A stretch of 64,000 bases of DNA from Zhengitettix transpicula (lineage: Eukaryota > Arthropoda > Insecta > Orthoptera > Tetrigidae). Numbering within the stretch: the stretch's first letter is position 1; each line of letters opens with the position of its first letter. Shown piece by piece: positions 1 through 12,550 of this stretch. The notes beneath the pieces were generated by a model. The model made no database searches. It was not told the DNA's origin and worked only from the letters and a program-made list of their open reading frames with translations. The stretch covers positions 236,766,101 to 236,830,100 of the forward strand of contig CM073590.1 of assembly GCA_037074705.1 (NCBI GenBank). The letters run 5' to 3'. A program made the position numbers and the translations under genes.

Positions 1-534
1 CTCCAGGCGCTCCAACGCCTCCATTTGCAGATTATTACGTCTCAACCTTGGTCAGACTGTCCTACATTGCGCATTAGAAAAGCCTTCCTCAATTCCCTAT
101 AACGTTAACCTCGTTTCACGCAGAATGAATATTTAATATCCTCAGCAGCATTGTCACGAATGTAAATATTAGATCGCTGCTCCAACGCAACACGATATAA
201 CTCAACACACTTCTTGTTTCCCGTTCGTTTTTCTCTCTCTCTTCTTTCTTCAATGTAGGTCAGATTCTGTATCTGTAAATAAAGACATGGAGGTACGTTT
301 ATTTAACATTAAAAAATCCCTTTTAGTAAGATGTAAGATTTCGCTGTCTGTTATTCACGTTATAATCCTCTGTTCTAAGAGAAAAGTGGTATTAAACTAT
401 AATTAATTAACCGATCTTCAGATAAGAGAATGACATAGACCGAGCAATATATTAAAAGTCACTGCAACGAAGCAATTAACGAGCATTATTAATAAAATTA
501 AAAGTAAATTCAATGTAATTTATTCAAAAATGAA

Positions 535-1292
535 CTTAATTTATATAATAAAAAAGCGAGTATATTTGTATGTATGTATGTTTGTATTTACGTTGTTCTT
601 TATACAAATTTTATCGCGTGGACAGAATGCAACAAAAATTGGTATACGTATTCTGCCAAAATCGAGAACCGGTACTGTGGGGGTGAGAAACCCCTAGAAT
701 AAACGTGGAAATAATTATAATTGAAATAAGTTACGAATTAGTGTTAAATTACTGCGCGAGACGATGACGTCATAAGTTTTCAAGACATTGACGCATCCTA
801 AATATAGTTCTGTATTTCGTAATGAAATAAAGCAGAAATATTTTTATTTAATATAAAGTATACATGTGGAAAGAATTATAATTAAAAACCGTGATCATTA
901 AATATTAATTTACTGCGCGCCAAGAGACAATGACGTCACGCGAGAGAAAGACGTTACTACGCAACGAACGAAGGAGATTATTAGGAATTAAATAAAGCAG
1001 AAATATTTTCTTTAAATAAAAAGTATAATTTTATGCAGCAATATTCCATCGAATGATAATAAAGAAGAATACGAATTACTTTACCATCCTTGGGGAAAAT
1101 GTAAGTTAATTTTCGCGCTGTATTAGTTGTGAGTCTAGCTAACAATTTCATCAATGTAATATTTCGTAATGTATGAAGACTGAGTGACGATTATATCCTG
1201 AAATACTCAAGGAATATATTTAAGTAATCAATTAAATACTTTTTCGATTTTATATAAATAAGTACACGAGCAACGCCGGGCACCCAGCTAGT
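535..1292 (+). mobile_element. Non-autonomous Helitron, copy 1
   Basis: The 3' end reads CAACGCCGGGCACCCAG followed by CTAGT at 1288-1292, which fits the Helitron CTRRT terminus. Just upstream, ACGAG/CCGGG keeps part of the usual subterminal hairpin. The 5' side (535-600) has a TATATAATAAAA stretch followed by TGTATGTATGTATGT, shared with the copy at 39.4-40.1 kb. Both copies also share an interior block with TGACGTCACGCGAGAG and GACGTTACTACGC. This copy holds two versions of that interior module (about 735-840 and 890-1010), so it has an internal tandem duplication. There is no Rep/helicase reading frame, so it would depend on a helper. The 3' end is firm and the exact 5' end is not. Confidence 0.7.
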
Positions 1293-1350
1293 AATACAAT
1301 AAAGTATTGGACTGAACTTCTCAAACTTGTTAAGGTAGAACATGGAAAAG

Positions 1351-2340
1351 AGTTTAGTAGCACCAGTGACGACATTTCCCCCCCCCCCGTCCAAGCCACG
1401 CCCCTACTACGACACAGGACCCACCTGGTGACGTCATACCCTGTCTCTAGCGCAACGAATAATCAATTCTAAATGGACACCTCCACAACTATGATTACAT
1501 ACATGTCTTTACGATTTTTACTGGCGAAATGCATAAAAGGAATAAATTTAATACGAAATATCGTTACTCTGGTAAGCAGCCGCTGTTATCGTCATGCTTG
1601 CCCTCTTCGCCGTGGACGTTAAATAAATATGACCGTTGTTTCCTATTACATCTGTTACGCCCACGCCATTGGACCTGAAAATCTAACATAATGATGTGCG
1701 AAGTCGTGAAAAAGTCACTTTGAAATTTATTTCTAAACATAATAAATAATAAAAATCTCGCAATTCATTTATTATATAGGCCTAATTTCGTTTTACTCAA
1801 GAACGGAGATTAACACATTTCAGGAATACAATTAGATGCTACTAAAAATATTTCAATAAATAATTCCTTAATACCTGAACACGTATCAAAAAAAATAAAA
1901 AATAATTAAAACATATTACTTTTACAGAGAATATTTCCCTACAATTTTTAAATTTAATAACTGAAATATTTATAATTTGGCAAAGAATTTTATTTATTTT
2001 ATGCAGAAGAATCTATACTTCCCGTGGAGATGGAACCATGTATTTTTCTTATTTACGTTGAAGGAAAATCCTACAGTAAATTATAAATATTTATATAAAA
2101 AAATACGAAAAAATGAAGGGATATAATACATATAAAATTTAATATATATTAAACGCTTTATATCATTCATTTTAAAAGTGCGGCGTAAATAAAAAAAACC
2201 TGTAATTTTAAACGCTAGTATTAGTTACGATCTGTTCTGGGGCAGATGTCAGTACACGTACGACTACGTCACGGTTTGCATTTTGGGAAGGACTTGGCGG
2301 AAGGAAGTTCTATGACGTCACCAGTGCTACAAAACTCGTT
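1351..2340. mobile_element. Candidate inverted-repeat element (about 1 kb)
   Basis: The start (GAGTTTAGTAGCACCAGTGA) is an imperfect inverted match to the end, whose reverse complement reads GAGTTTTGTAGCACTGGTGA. The match continues weakly for about 50 bp. Each arm has a TGACGTCA or near copy, and the left arm also has an 11-base C run (1378-1388). The interior is AT-rich with no open frame of note. A non-autonomous DNA transposon with terminal inverted repeats is the simplest reading. I could not identify a family or a target-site duplication. Confidence 0.4.
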
Positions 2341-5300
2341 TAAAGGTAATCAGGCCAAAACCGACACTTAAAACAAAATTATATTTTAATTTATGCAACA
2401 TTTTTCTGTTCGAATGTGGACTCTCATGCGGTTAAAAATTTATATAATTGTACAAAACTGGATAGTGAAATATTATCAAAAGAGAAGAAATTACGAAGGT
2501 AAAAAAGGTTGGAGCGTAGGTACAATTTTTTTAAAAATCTTACTTAATAATTCAGTGTCCTTTTTTTTACGTTCAGATAATGTGTGTTATTTTATTTAAA
2601 AAATGCAAAGTAATCCGAAAATAAGGTCCACAGTTTCCAACATCCTCCAGATATTTCATTTATTTAATAGTAAATTGTTTCACGGACCCTCCCAGAGACT
2701 GGTATTTCTCAGCCATAAGGTTAAAAAAACATTTGATCCGCTACAACAAGATGTCTAAGGAGATGACGTTTTTCCAGGTGGGGGATATGATGTATAAAAA
2801 GCTAAGAAAACTTCCTCAGAGGGCGGCTTCTTATTCACATCGTATGAGAAACAGGAGAAAAAGTGTATGTCTCATGTCTCTTCTGAGAAACAGTGGCGAA
2901 CAAAAAGGGCAGGATGATCATAGAAGCAGAGGAAATTAATTTCTTGGAGACTAATCTAGACTTTTTATTGCGATATTTATCTAAAATGTCGTAATTATTC
3001 CAGTTGAAAGCATAATTGGTGTCTTAAAAAATGTTCGGAAATTAATGTTGGCTCGTCTGGTTTGACCTATTTACATGGACGACTCCTCATTGGCTCTTAA
3101 TTAGTCTATTTATTTTTTAGTTAAGTGTGCGGAAGCCATACATCTAATTTAATACCAGGATCATATAAATATTAAAAGTGTGGAGATAGTATCAAATGTG
3201 GTTTTGTGAATGATCCAAATAACGAGGAATGGCCATGCTTTACCATGTTTTTAATGCTCGTTATGTTCTTCAAGTAATTGATATTTAGTTAGTATTAGAT
3301 TTCCATTTCTTTCCAGTTTCCACGCGTCGTCGTCTTTCGTGTCCGTACCTGAGTGAGGCGCCGTGGTAGCAGAACTCCAGTTGTCGCTCAGTCTAGAAAG
3401 ACCTAGAAACGTTCCCGTGTAGGAGTCTCCATCAATTCCTGTTGATAGATCGCGTTTTCAAACTCAATTCATGGCTTCCTGAGTATCTTTGGTTTCTTCC
3501 TTGGCAACGACGTTCGACTCAGCAAGTTGCCAACATTTCACCACGAGACTGAGGTCACAGACTGAGTGATGTACAGAATCTCAACACTAAAACGACATTC
3601 TTCCATCAGGAATGTACCGTTACTGAAATAGATTTTTGTGGAGTTTCTAAAATAATATGCGAGTCTTAATAATAAATTATCTTTTCTTCCAATTTTGTCA
3701 ATCCTGGATAAGTTCGACCACAACTAGAATGACAACGAAGAAGCTGGTTTTTTCTGGGTGATCGTTTTTTATTTATAACTCGTCGAGTCTACCAAAGGAT
3801 TAAAACTTTTATAAATCTCCTACCCCTATTTGCTTCTTATACTTTTGTAACTTTGGAGTAGGGTTTAATTGACTTTTCGACTTAAATTTATATAATCGTA
3901 TAATCTTGACGCATAGCAGGTAGCCATTTTATTCGACGTTACTCTCTAATAATACACAATCGTGTCGATAATTAACAAAATAATCCTAAAATAGATACGA
4001 AAAATATAATACTTACACATAAATGTAAAAGTATTTAAAAACGTATTTATTTATTTGCTTGATTATTTCGGTCTATACAGCCCATTGGTGAGATTTTTTT
4101 TCACTTGTACCGCATATCGGGTGGAGACAACATATAAACATTTTTTTTCCCCAGCGTTAAGTTACGATGCAAACGGTGTAGAAACTCTGTGTAACCGGTT
4201 TTGAGGGGCCCCACTACATTTCACGTGGGACTGATACGGAACTTTTTATTGGTTCACCACTTTGTAGCAAGTTGTTCTTCACTTTGAAAGGCGTTTCTTC
4301 TTTCGGTCAGTGCAGACACTTTGCTAGTGTCGTCTTTGGAATTGTGGCGCTCTCTGCTCAGTCTTATTTTTCTATATTAAACTATATCTCTGACTTCATG
4401 GCACTTTCTGATTTTGTTCATGTCTCTTGATGGCACTATAGATACGATGAATTTCCTATTTTCGTGTCCTAGACGATGAAAAAGAAGGCGCTGATCCTAT
4501 TCAGTCTGATCATTCCGGTACTATAGATCAAACTAATAGTCATTGATATCCACCGTAGTTTATCTCAGAGTTCTAGGAGGTACGATTTATTAAAATTCTC
4601 TCATTGAAACGGTAGATATACTTTATTCCGATGACTTAAATCAATTGCAATTTTGAATTCATATCACAGAGATCATCAAAATTAATTATTTCCGTGGTAT
4701 AAATTTTTATAGACAAACAGCAATATATAATTTGATTGTTGATCATTATAGAAATAAAATATGGCGGAGACGGAATGTAAAAAAGTTGTGAATTATTTTT
4801 TCTCTACATTTAATATAATTAATTTTATAATGTATATATAATTTATAGTTTTCTGATTGATGATGGCGAATACAGCCACATACTGGCTATAATAAAAGAT
4901 TGAGAAAAACTACAAAATTTGACTTTATTTTCGTTATATAAATAAATGAAAAAAAAATCATCTGCCTTAATAATAAAATATTCTTCTTCTTTTATTGGCA
5001 CTATAACCCAATGTGAGTTTTGGCCTTACTAACAATTTTATTTCATTCCGCCCTCTCCTGTGTCAGACTCCGCCATCCTCTTAAATAATAAAATATAAAA
5101 ATTAAAAATAGTTTCTTTCCCAAACCAAAGAGAATGATTGAATATGTAATAATAAAAAAGGAAAATAAAACTTGCTGAGGACTAGAACTGGACAGTGATT
5201 AATCACTACTAGAAATTGGAATTTTAGTCGACATGTCAGCTTTGTCCATGGATAAACTTCCGCAGAGGAGTTTATACAAAACACTAAAAATATATACTTA

Positions 5301-5927
5301 GGAGTATATGTTTATTGCTGTTTGTGTTTTGGGGGCAAAGAGAAAGTCTTAGTAGAGAAAAGTGAAAATTATGACCGCAGCGAAGAAATAATTCATCCTT
5401 AAGTAAGAGTAAAAATCCTCTCATGAGTTAACAACACTTTAAATAAAAACAACTGTTCACCCACAACGATACTCATACAGGACAGAAACACATGATGATG
5501 GAACACCTACGATGAAAAGAAACGTCTGTCAATTTTTATATTTTCTTGTTGCGGACGAAATGTTGAAGGTGAACGGAATAGACAGTTTCTGCGACATAAG
5601 GGTTTTTTGTAAGAAAAAACAGCCCAGATCAAAGTCACTCATAGGAGCAATTAAATCGTGATGCACGCTCTGTTACCTCGATGAAGAGAGCACAGGAGCA
5701 CCTACGTAGGTCACGTGGTAGACATATTGGACAGTGCTTTGTCGAAGATCGTCAGATCACCCAAGGATTCATCCAGAACAAGCAAGTATTCCGAGAAAAG
5801 TTATGTTCAGTTTTCAATGTATGACGATTCGGAGAAATTCTAATACTTGGTGAGGTAATATTTTTATTGAATTAGTCTGACAATTTTTTTTTTCCTGGAA
5901 AATGTTAACGCGTCTTCAGAGGGACGA

Positions 5928-5929
<2 letters not shown>
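2341..5929. other. AT-rich stretch with no recognised gene
   Basis: Only scattered short open frames of up to 68 codons occur, in every frame and without domain signatures. A slightly less AT-rich patch near 3300-3560 could be an old exon or repeat, but nothing in it is recognisable. Confidence 0.6.

Positions 5930-5958
<29 letters not shown>
5930..5958. repeat. (GA)n microsatellite
   Basis: About 13 perfect GA units. A 61-codon open frame (5902-6087, +) runs through it, but its GA-repeat translation (alternating R and E) makes it an unlikely gene. Confidence 0.9.
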
Positions 5959-5961
<3 letters not shown>

Positions 5962-6774
5962 GCGGGCACAAGTCCAAGAATATATTGGCACAGAATTGTG
6001 CGCAATAGCGAGAATCGCAAAACGCCACTGCAGACCTTCCTCTACGGCAAATCCCGAACTCAGGTCATGGCAGAATGTCAAAAGTAGGTCAGAAAGCGGT
6101 AGAATCTTCTACGTCAAACACTGATGCTTGATGTGAGGAAAACTGATAGGGGTGTGTCGGAAGAATGAATGAATTATTCGAATCTCAGCGGTGAGGAAGT
6201 TCAGTATATAAAAAAAGCTGGTTTTCCTGTATCTTTAAGTCTGAGCCACGTAAAACTGAAAATTAATTTACATGAAGATAATAAATTTTAAATAAAGATA
6301 AAAATATATTTAAAATTTTTCCCCGTCGGTTAAAAGCAGAAATTTACCAATTAATTATTAATTTTTTGCAGTGACCAAATCTAATTTTTTTTAGGATCCT
6401 TGAGTCTTTTCCCACCCACATTTCCGGCTTCTCCATTGAAGTCAAACTGATATTCTGTTGTTATTTGTGCTCGCATGTCATCTGTAAAGGAAAATTAAAT
6501 ACTTAAAGGATTGTCGTACTAAACTTTTTCAATCGATAGTAGTACGATTACAAATATAAGTTAGTTTCAGATTTTTTTTAGAAGTGAGTTCACAAAGTCA
6601 GATTAAAAGGAAAATAGCCGAAAAAAATACACAAATAAGTGGCCTGAAAAAACCAAAACACTTTAAGGACGTCTCGACAACATATTTTGCTTTCCTAAGA
6701 TGTTAAATGAAAGTAAAGATAGTGAGATCTTTATAAAACTTTTAAATACACTTTTTGTTTTCGTTTAATAGGAT

Positions 6775-6935
6775 TGTCTCTTATTCAAAATAGTTTTCTC
6801 AACTCACAAGCGCAGTTGTGTCGCTCTAGGCACTTCTTCACACCTGAGGAAGGATCCTAGAACGTTCAGTGATATTTATATTATAACTTTCTTGTCTGAA
6901 TTCGCTAACTTTCTTATTCATTACTTTTATTAGAT
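6775..6935 (+). mobile_element. PLE family 1 fragment with decayed hammerhead motif
   Basis: It carries the family-1 block: a CAACTC-type lead, GCGCAGTTGTGTCGCTCTAGGC, CACCTGAGGA (core at 6844-6850), a short self-complementary AGGATCCT in place of stem II, then AGAACGTTC and a TATTTATATTAT tail ending in TTTCTTATTCATT. The catalytic GAAAC is reduced to GAAC, so this copy should not self-cleave. The same block recurs about a dozen times in the window. Confidence 0.65.
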
Positions 6936-8040
6936 TTCACATCTTAAAAATTTTTACCGAAACTTACACTATTTTAATTTTTTCAGACCATTTAACCGTT
7001 CCGCTTTAGTTATGTGGTTGAATTTTTTGTTCCTTTTTTAGAGACGTAAATATTATTTTAGTAATATTAAAAGTTCCTAAAATGATCAGTCTGAAAATAA
7101 TGACTATATATTTCTGTAAAGAATTTTTTTTATATCATAATTCTTATAGTCTCCTTCATTGTTTTTACTGTCTTATTCGCTTCATTTTAATTTGATATGA
7201 AATAAGAAGTAAAAAAGACTTTTTTTAATCACGGAAATTTAAATATTCTTGAATAATCATCATAACAATTTATTAATGATGGAAATTCGTGTCATTTAAA
7301 AGGGTGTAAAATATACTACGAATATGAATAGATAATTTATTTACTGCTTAGGATAAAATAGGAGTTAAGAAACAACTGGAATCACAGATTCATTTAACGT
7401 ATATATAAAGAAAATTATATTTTCTTCCAATTTTGTTAATCCCGGATAAGTTCTTCTTTGTAAGATTGGCCAATGTCAAAGAATAAAAATAATTTCAAAA
7501 ATGGCATATGTTACAGTTGAAAATATAAGATAAATACTCGTTGAGAATTTTATTTATGAAAAATATATAACAAAATAATACAAATTTGATCATGAAATTT
7601 CCAGTCAACATACAAAATAAAGCCATAAAATAAATAAATAAATTTATTACTTCTTACGGTCTTCTAATTGGCTATATCCTCATGTAATTAAAATGATTAA
7701 TCGTTGAGAAAAGGTTAAATTAGTTCATGGAAAAAAAATATTATCCTGCGCTCAACCAATTGAAGTAAAAACATTTAAACGAAAATTTATTTGTAAATTA
7801 AAAATTTTCTCACCCTTTTTTATATAATATTTTATAATATTACAAACAAATATCTTTAATATTTTCAAGATGTTTCTATAAGCATTAATTTTTAAACTCG
7901 AACCGGAACATGTTAGGTTAAATATTTCAATTAAAAATTATTATTACTATTGAGATAACTTAAAAATAAAGAACAGCCAATTTGAAGTAACAAAAAAAGG
8001 TATTAATTCTTTTTCGGCCATGGCAGTGAGAGAACAACGA
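6936..8040. other. AT-rich stretch, nothing recognised
   Basis: Very AT-rich sequence with homopolymer runs and no open frame of 60 codons. I see no repeat shared with the rest of the window. Confidence 0.55.
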
Positions 8041-8071
8041 CCTGAATATAAAAATTATGTTAAACTTCAAC

Positions 8072-8101
8072 CTGAAGATGTCACAAATTGAGGGACGAAA
8101 C
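8072..8101 (+). ncRNA. Hammerhead-like ribozyme motif, PLE type
   Basis: CTGAAGA (8072-8078) is followed by a hairpin closed by GTC/GAC and then GAAAC (8097-8101). GAAAC continues into GTAGTTTAA. Helix I is possible between CAAC just before the core and GTTTAA after the presumed GTA cleavage site, with one mismatch. The pattern matches the hammerhead core (CUGANGA, stem II, GAAA, NUH) known from terminal repeats of Penelope-like elements. A second, weaker motif in the same direction lies 150 bp downstream. Confidence 0.55.
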
Positions 8102-8244
8102 GTAGTTTAATTTTCCACAAATAAATAATTTTTTTCTGACTTCAAGTTTGTTGTTGGTTATTTACGTAAATTTTAATGGCCAAATAATAATTATATTGTA
8201 ACTTATTTTGCCATTAATATTCAGGCATTTTAACAGAAGAGATC

Positions 8245-8262
8245 CTGATGTATGTACGAAAC
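8245..8262 (+). ncRNA. Decayed hammerhead-like motif
   Basis: CTGATG, a minimal GTATGTAC stem and GAAAC followed by GTCGTG. Only fragments of the core survive. Its value is the direct-repeat spacing to the motif at 8072, which fits tandem pseudo-LTRs of a PLE. Confidence 0.35.
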
Positions 8263-8279
8263 GTCGTGTTTGTCTACGA

Positions 8280-10970
8280 ATAATTTTTATTTTCATTGTT
8301 AATAAATGTAATTTTATTTTTTAAGTCATTAATATTTATATTACAAAATTATATATTTTAATGTCTTCAATTATTATTACTTTTATTGAATCAATAAATT
8401 GTGCTATTTGAGAAACGGAGAAACGAATTTCCACTCTCAGTTTTTTTTACTGTTCTCCTACCCTCACCAAGATATTCGTGTTTCTGTAACCTTCAAGATT
8501 GATTAAATCCATTTATATATACGTCACTTTAGTTTTCATCCTCCATTATAGAACAACCCTGCCACCAAATCTCTGACAACTAATTTCCGGTAGGCAGCAA
8601 CCGCCACCAAAAAAATCACTTCGATCGATAATTAAAAAAAAAGAGGTCAGAGTGACTTAACATTCAACAGTAAGAACGAAATAATTGCCTTGTAGAAAAT
8701 GTTATCGGTTAATTTTTGTAGTTTCAGTGTTTGAAATAAATTCATCAACGGATGGATTTGTATTTAATTTTCTAATTCTATTATAATAAATCTTAATGTA
8801 TATCACGACTGAAACCTTTTACAACACTTTGTAAATATGACGTAGGGATTACGTCACACCGTTTACAATGAAAGGATATTTTCATTTCACCCATTATAAA
8901 TTAACATACTCAGTATAAAATGAATTTTTCAGTTTTCTCATCACAATTATTAAATATAATAAATATTATATTTCTAATACCCTTGTTGGTGAGAAAAGGA
9001 CTACACAAGATAACGATTTAACTTGAATAATAATTATACATTATTTCCTAACATTTATCGATAATTTTTTCGATAGTATGTCACAATTTTATGCCTCGAT
9101 TAATTAGCTATTATTTTAAAAAATTACATTCAACATGTCTGTGTTAGTCGTCCCTAAATTATCCACTTATTAAACTATTCTAAGTATTATATATTTTTTC
9201 CAGATTATTATTTGACTTGCAAAATAAATGTGGAGAAAATTCCTAGAATTTTACCGAAGCGTATAACATTATGATATTTTTTTCCCGTCTTAATTTGAAT
9301 AGATTATACGTTCAACGAGACTCCACCCATTATTATTGTGCGAGGGAGAAGCGAGAAATTCGTTCGTTTGTTTTGGACGCTGAGAAAGATGTCAGCACAG
9401 TGGACTGTTGTCGTTGCCTTTCTCTTTTCCTTGGTTTACATAAATTTAGTCCCAGAAATAATATAACTTAAAATGGTCCTCGTAAAGACAAACTTAAAAA
9501 TGGAAAAACGAACAAATCTCAAAACATTCAGAAAGTCTGTAGTTATGAATGCGGATTTTTAGGAATAACAAAATTCTGGATTTATTTCAATTGCTGTAAT
9601 TTACAAAATGAGTTTCACGACCATCGCAGAAATTTTCAGTTCACTTTTATTTCTGTATCAATTTTTCCTCTCCTATATATATATATATAATTATAAAGAA
9701 TGTATCTTCGTATAAAATCTACTTCTCCCATTAGAACAATATTTAATTTTAATTACTTACACTTATTTTAATTATTTATTATTTATAATTATTAATTATT
9801 TACAATCAGACGTAATTTTTTTCATTTTAATATTTAATTTAGTTAGGTATATTTACGGAAATCCAATAATACAATCTTATTCGGCATTATTTAGACGTGT
9901 ATCCGAATGACTCATATTCTTAAAAAAATAAAAATGATAGTCGTAATGTTTTTATTTGATGTATCTGAAATACCTCAACAGAAATTTCTAAGGAAATTAG
10001 AATTCAATAACTTTATTCTTTAACAGTAATTTATAGTGGCTTGTAAGGTAAAATATTTTGAGACAAAATCTATCTTACGAGAAGAGATTTTAAACGTTTA
10101 GAAGAAATTTAATGCAAGAGTGAAATTAAAATATTTATTTAAGAGGTTTCACAGGGACGTATTCGAGAAGACGAAAAGTTCCACAAGTATTCAGTTACTA
10201 ATTAAATAAATAAATAAACTAAAACAGACGAAATGTTGTTATTATGTGGGGTATTTGTGTTATCACTACATTTTGTCTGTTTTGGGGCTATTAATATAAT
10301 TAGTTCAATTTTAACACCGACGTATTATATTTGAATTTAAAATATTCAGTTAGTCAGCTCATTAATCCAGATGTCCTTTACTCTAGTCCGATTAAAATAG
10401 ATTGCCAGTTGGCCGTTCCACCAATCAGAGCGCTTAAAATGAACGGCTGGACAAACAGAGTTGCCGAACAATCGCAGTGTATTTTCTACTTCTGATTTTC
10501 CTACATTTCCCGTAAAGAAATAATGTCTGCACAATGATGCAATTACGATTAGTCTTCCTTAATAGATTAAAGATTTTTTTAAAAAAGGAAAAATATTTCC
10601 CCGTACTTCGTAACACACGAGATTATCTGTCACGTTCACGTGACGATATTCAGTTGTAATTTGCTTATCACAAAGTCGATCCTAACCTTTGGCTCGAAAG
10701 TTGTCGTTTACCAGTGCAAATTGCCCACTAGAAGCGTGTTGCATTATTACAGCATTCGACGAAGCGTTTCGCTTTAATGCTTAATTTACTCTCGGTTCCT
10801 GGATTCTGGCTCTAATTGAGGGATGTCGAAAATTCCGAGAAGCGGCAGAGGGTTGTTAAAACGGGACAGGAATTCGTCTAATTCCTCCGTGGCTTGTAGT
10901 TATTGCGAATCCACCAAACACGTCGTGGACTTTCCCCGAAATTAAATAAACCCGGCAGGGCTCAGCCGAG
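8280..10970. other. AT-rich stretch without a recognised gene
   Basis: Mostly AT-rich. The open frame at 9271-9471 (66 codons, +) has no recognisable motif. A short (TA)n run lies at 9677-9691. The sequence from about 10340 to 10970 is more balanced in composition but its overlapping short frames show no family signature. Confidence 0.5.
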
Positions 10971-10977
10971 AATTCAG

Positions 10978-11245
10978 TGGATGTTATTACGCACAGCAGC
11001 ACGACGAGGGAAATATAAATTATTTGCTTTAAACTGGATAAACTGTCCATTTATTCAGCGAGTTATAGTTTTGAAGCAACACGAAACAGAAAATTTAAAT
11101 AACAATTAATTTATCCTATATTAGAAGTTTAATAATTTTCACAATATTCTCGATAATCGGGTAACAGTTCTTGAAATAAATAAAAATTAACAGTCTATAA
11201 GTTTATTTATTATATCATAAAAAATTAATTAAAAATATTATTATA
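10978..11245. repeat. Dispersed block, first copy
   Basis: The segment beginning GGATGTTATTACGCACAGCA and ending in TTCAGCGAGTTA is repeated at 13253-13341 with scattered substitutions. After a gap, both copies continue with AACAGTCTAT and TTTATTATAT. The two copies bracket the PLE endonuclease remnant and a retroposon, so this is either a segmental duplication or a repeat family. Confidence 0.6.
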
Positions 11246-11274
11246 TTGGACAACATATTTTTGAAAAAAAACAA

Positions 11275-11680
11275 TGTAAACTTATTGACCTGTTTAATAA
11301 TTATGACAATAGGGTTATATTAAAAACCTCCAAAAATTCAAACTAAGTCAAAAATATTAACGACAATTTAGATACATGCAATGTTATATACAAAATCAAT
11401 TGTTTATATCGCAATGCTCGTTATATCGGACAAGCCAAAGGATCTCTAAAAACTCAAATCAATAAACATAAAAACAAAGTGAAATTTAACGTCCAAAATT
11501 ATTCAGTCGTGTCTAATAATATTTATATGCTAGTGGTAAATATTTTAGATGAAGAAATAAAATTTTATGTTTCCAATGTTGCAGATTAGATCCAATGATC
11601 CTAAACATTTAATGTATATAATGATATCAATAATGTCAATGAGCAACATTTGTAGAGTCTAAATTTTTCTACAATTTTAT
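11275..11680 (+). pseudogene. PLE GIY-YIG endonuclease remnant, copy 1
   Basis: PLEs encode a reverse transcriptase followed by a GIY-YIG nuclease that nicks target DNA. Translation on this strand gives CNVIYKINC, then RNARYIGQAKGSLKTQINKHKN, which matches the start of the PLE GIY-YIG domain. In that pattern a VxYxIxC stretch leads to YIGQT, then SLKTRIxEHK. Further on the frame gives SVVSNN and ILDEEIKFYVSN, equivalent to the conserved SVVSxH and ILDEE blocks. Stops occur upstream (after KNSN) and downstream (after NVAD), and the histidine-containing segment is replaced by about ten unrelated residues. The reverse transcriptase is not recognisable upstream. This is therefore a dead 5'-truncated remnant. 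The family assignment rests on motif order, not on a database search. Confidence 0.7.
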
Positions 11681-11993
11681 TTAAATTAGCCAGTTATTTT
11701 TTTTTTCAGAATTTTTGGCCCAAATAATTATATGTTTATTTAATTTTGATGTTTAAGGAACTGAAGTAACAGATTATTTTGGCCAAATAATAAGCCGAAA
11801 AGCTTCTGAATAAATGCCTGACTAATTTAATTAAAATAGTCTGAAAATTGAGTCTGTATAAGGGTTACTGCTTTAAATCTTTTAAAATACATAAACAGTC
11901 ACATAGCTTCCTATGTAAGATACCAACAATTTAAATAGAATATGTTACTCTGTATACTTGTAATAAATTTATTTTGTATTATAAGACTTTTTG

Positions 11994-12550
11994 TTAGGGT
12001 AAGAGGCTACATGAGGCTAATCCACATAGTGGCAACTCCCCTTTAATAGCATAGGAAGGGATTTGAAAGGGAGGGATGCGGAAGGGTAGAAGAAGGTAGC
12101 CAAGGGTTAACTAGGGGCCCCCGCGCTATAGTTTAAGGATCCTACCCGACATTCGCCTAAAAGTAATGCAGGGAAAACCCTAGAAAACCCTGCATCAGGT
12201 AGGTCGGGCATTGGGTACTTGTCCCACGCCCTTCCGATAGCGGAAGAAGAGTTTGCTGTGGGGACGCAGCATTCCATTCTCCGTAACTCGACCAGTTTAG
12301 GAGGCAGCTGGCCGACTATTCCAATGGGAATAGCGGAAAACTCTTACCGTATGCCCAAGGTATGTGACCCCGGAACATGCAACCTCTCAGAACAGGCCGA
12401 GGCGCCTCGGCTTGTTGGAACCCTCGTTCAAAACGGAGAGAAAAAGGCATCCACAAAGGTAGCCCCTTCGTGTCTCTCCTACAAGGTTCTGCCTGCGAGA
12501 GAACGTCCCTCGCAGCTACTGCCTGCGAGAGAATAGCCCTCGCAGACAGC
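11994..12550 (-). mobile_element. Poly(A)-tailed short retroposon, copy 1
   Basis: One of seven copies of a roughly 0.5-kb family. Read on the minus strand it runs from a CTCTCGCAGGCAG-rich head to CCGGGTAGGATCCTTAAAC, then AACCCTTGGCTACCTTC and a GTAGCCT...CCCTAA end followed by A-rich sequence. The poly(A) direction fixes the sense strand. The short frames inside (for example 12219-12536 +) run on or across this repeat and should not be read as genes. It could be a SINE-like element or the 3' end of a LINE. I do not recognise a tRNA head. Confidence 0.75.

Noticed and set aside
2733..2939. Basic 68-codon frame as a small protein gene
   Set aside because: No motif, no promoter or neighbour support; expected by chance.
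11770..11815. Hammerhead downstream of the first GIY-YIG remnant
   Set aside because: CTGAAGT and GCCGAAAAGC are in the right order, but stem II does not form and the core deviates at several bases.
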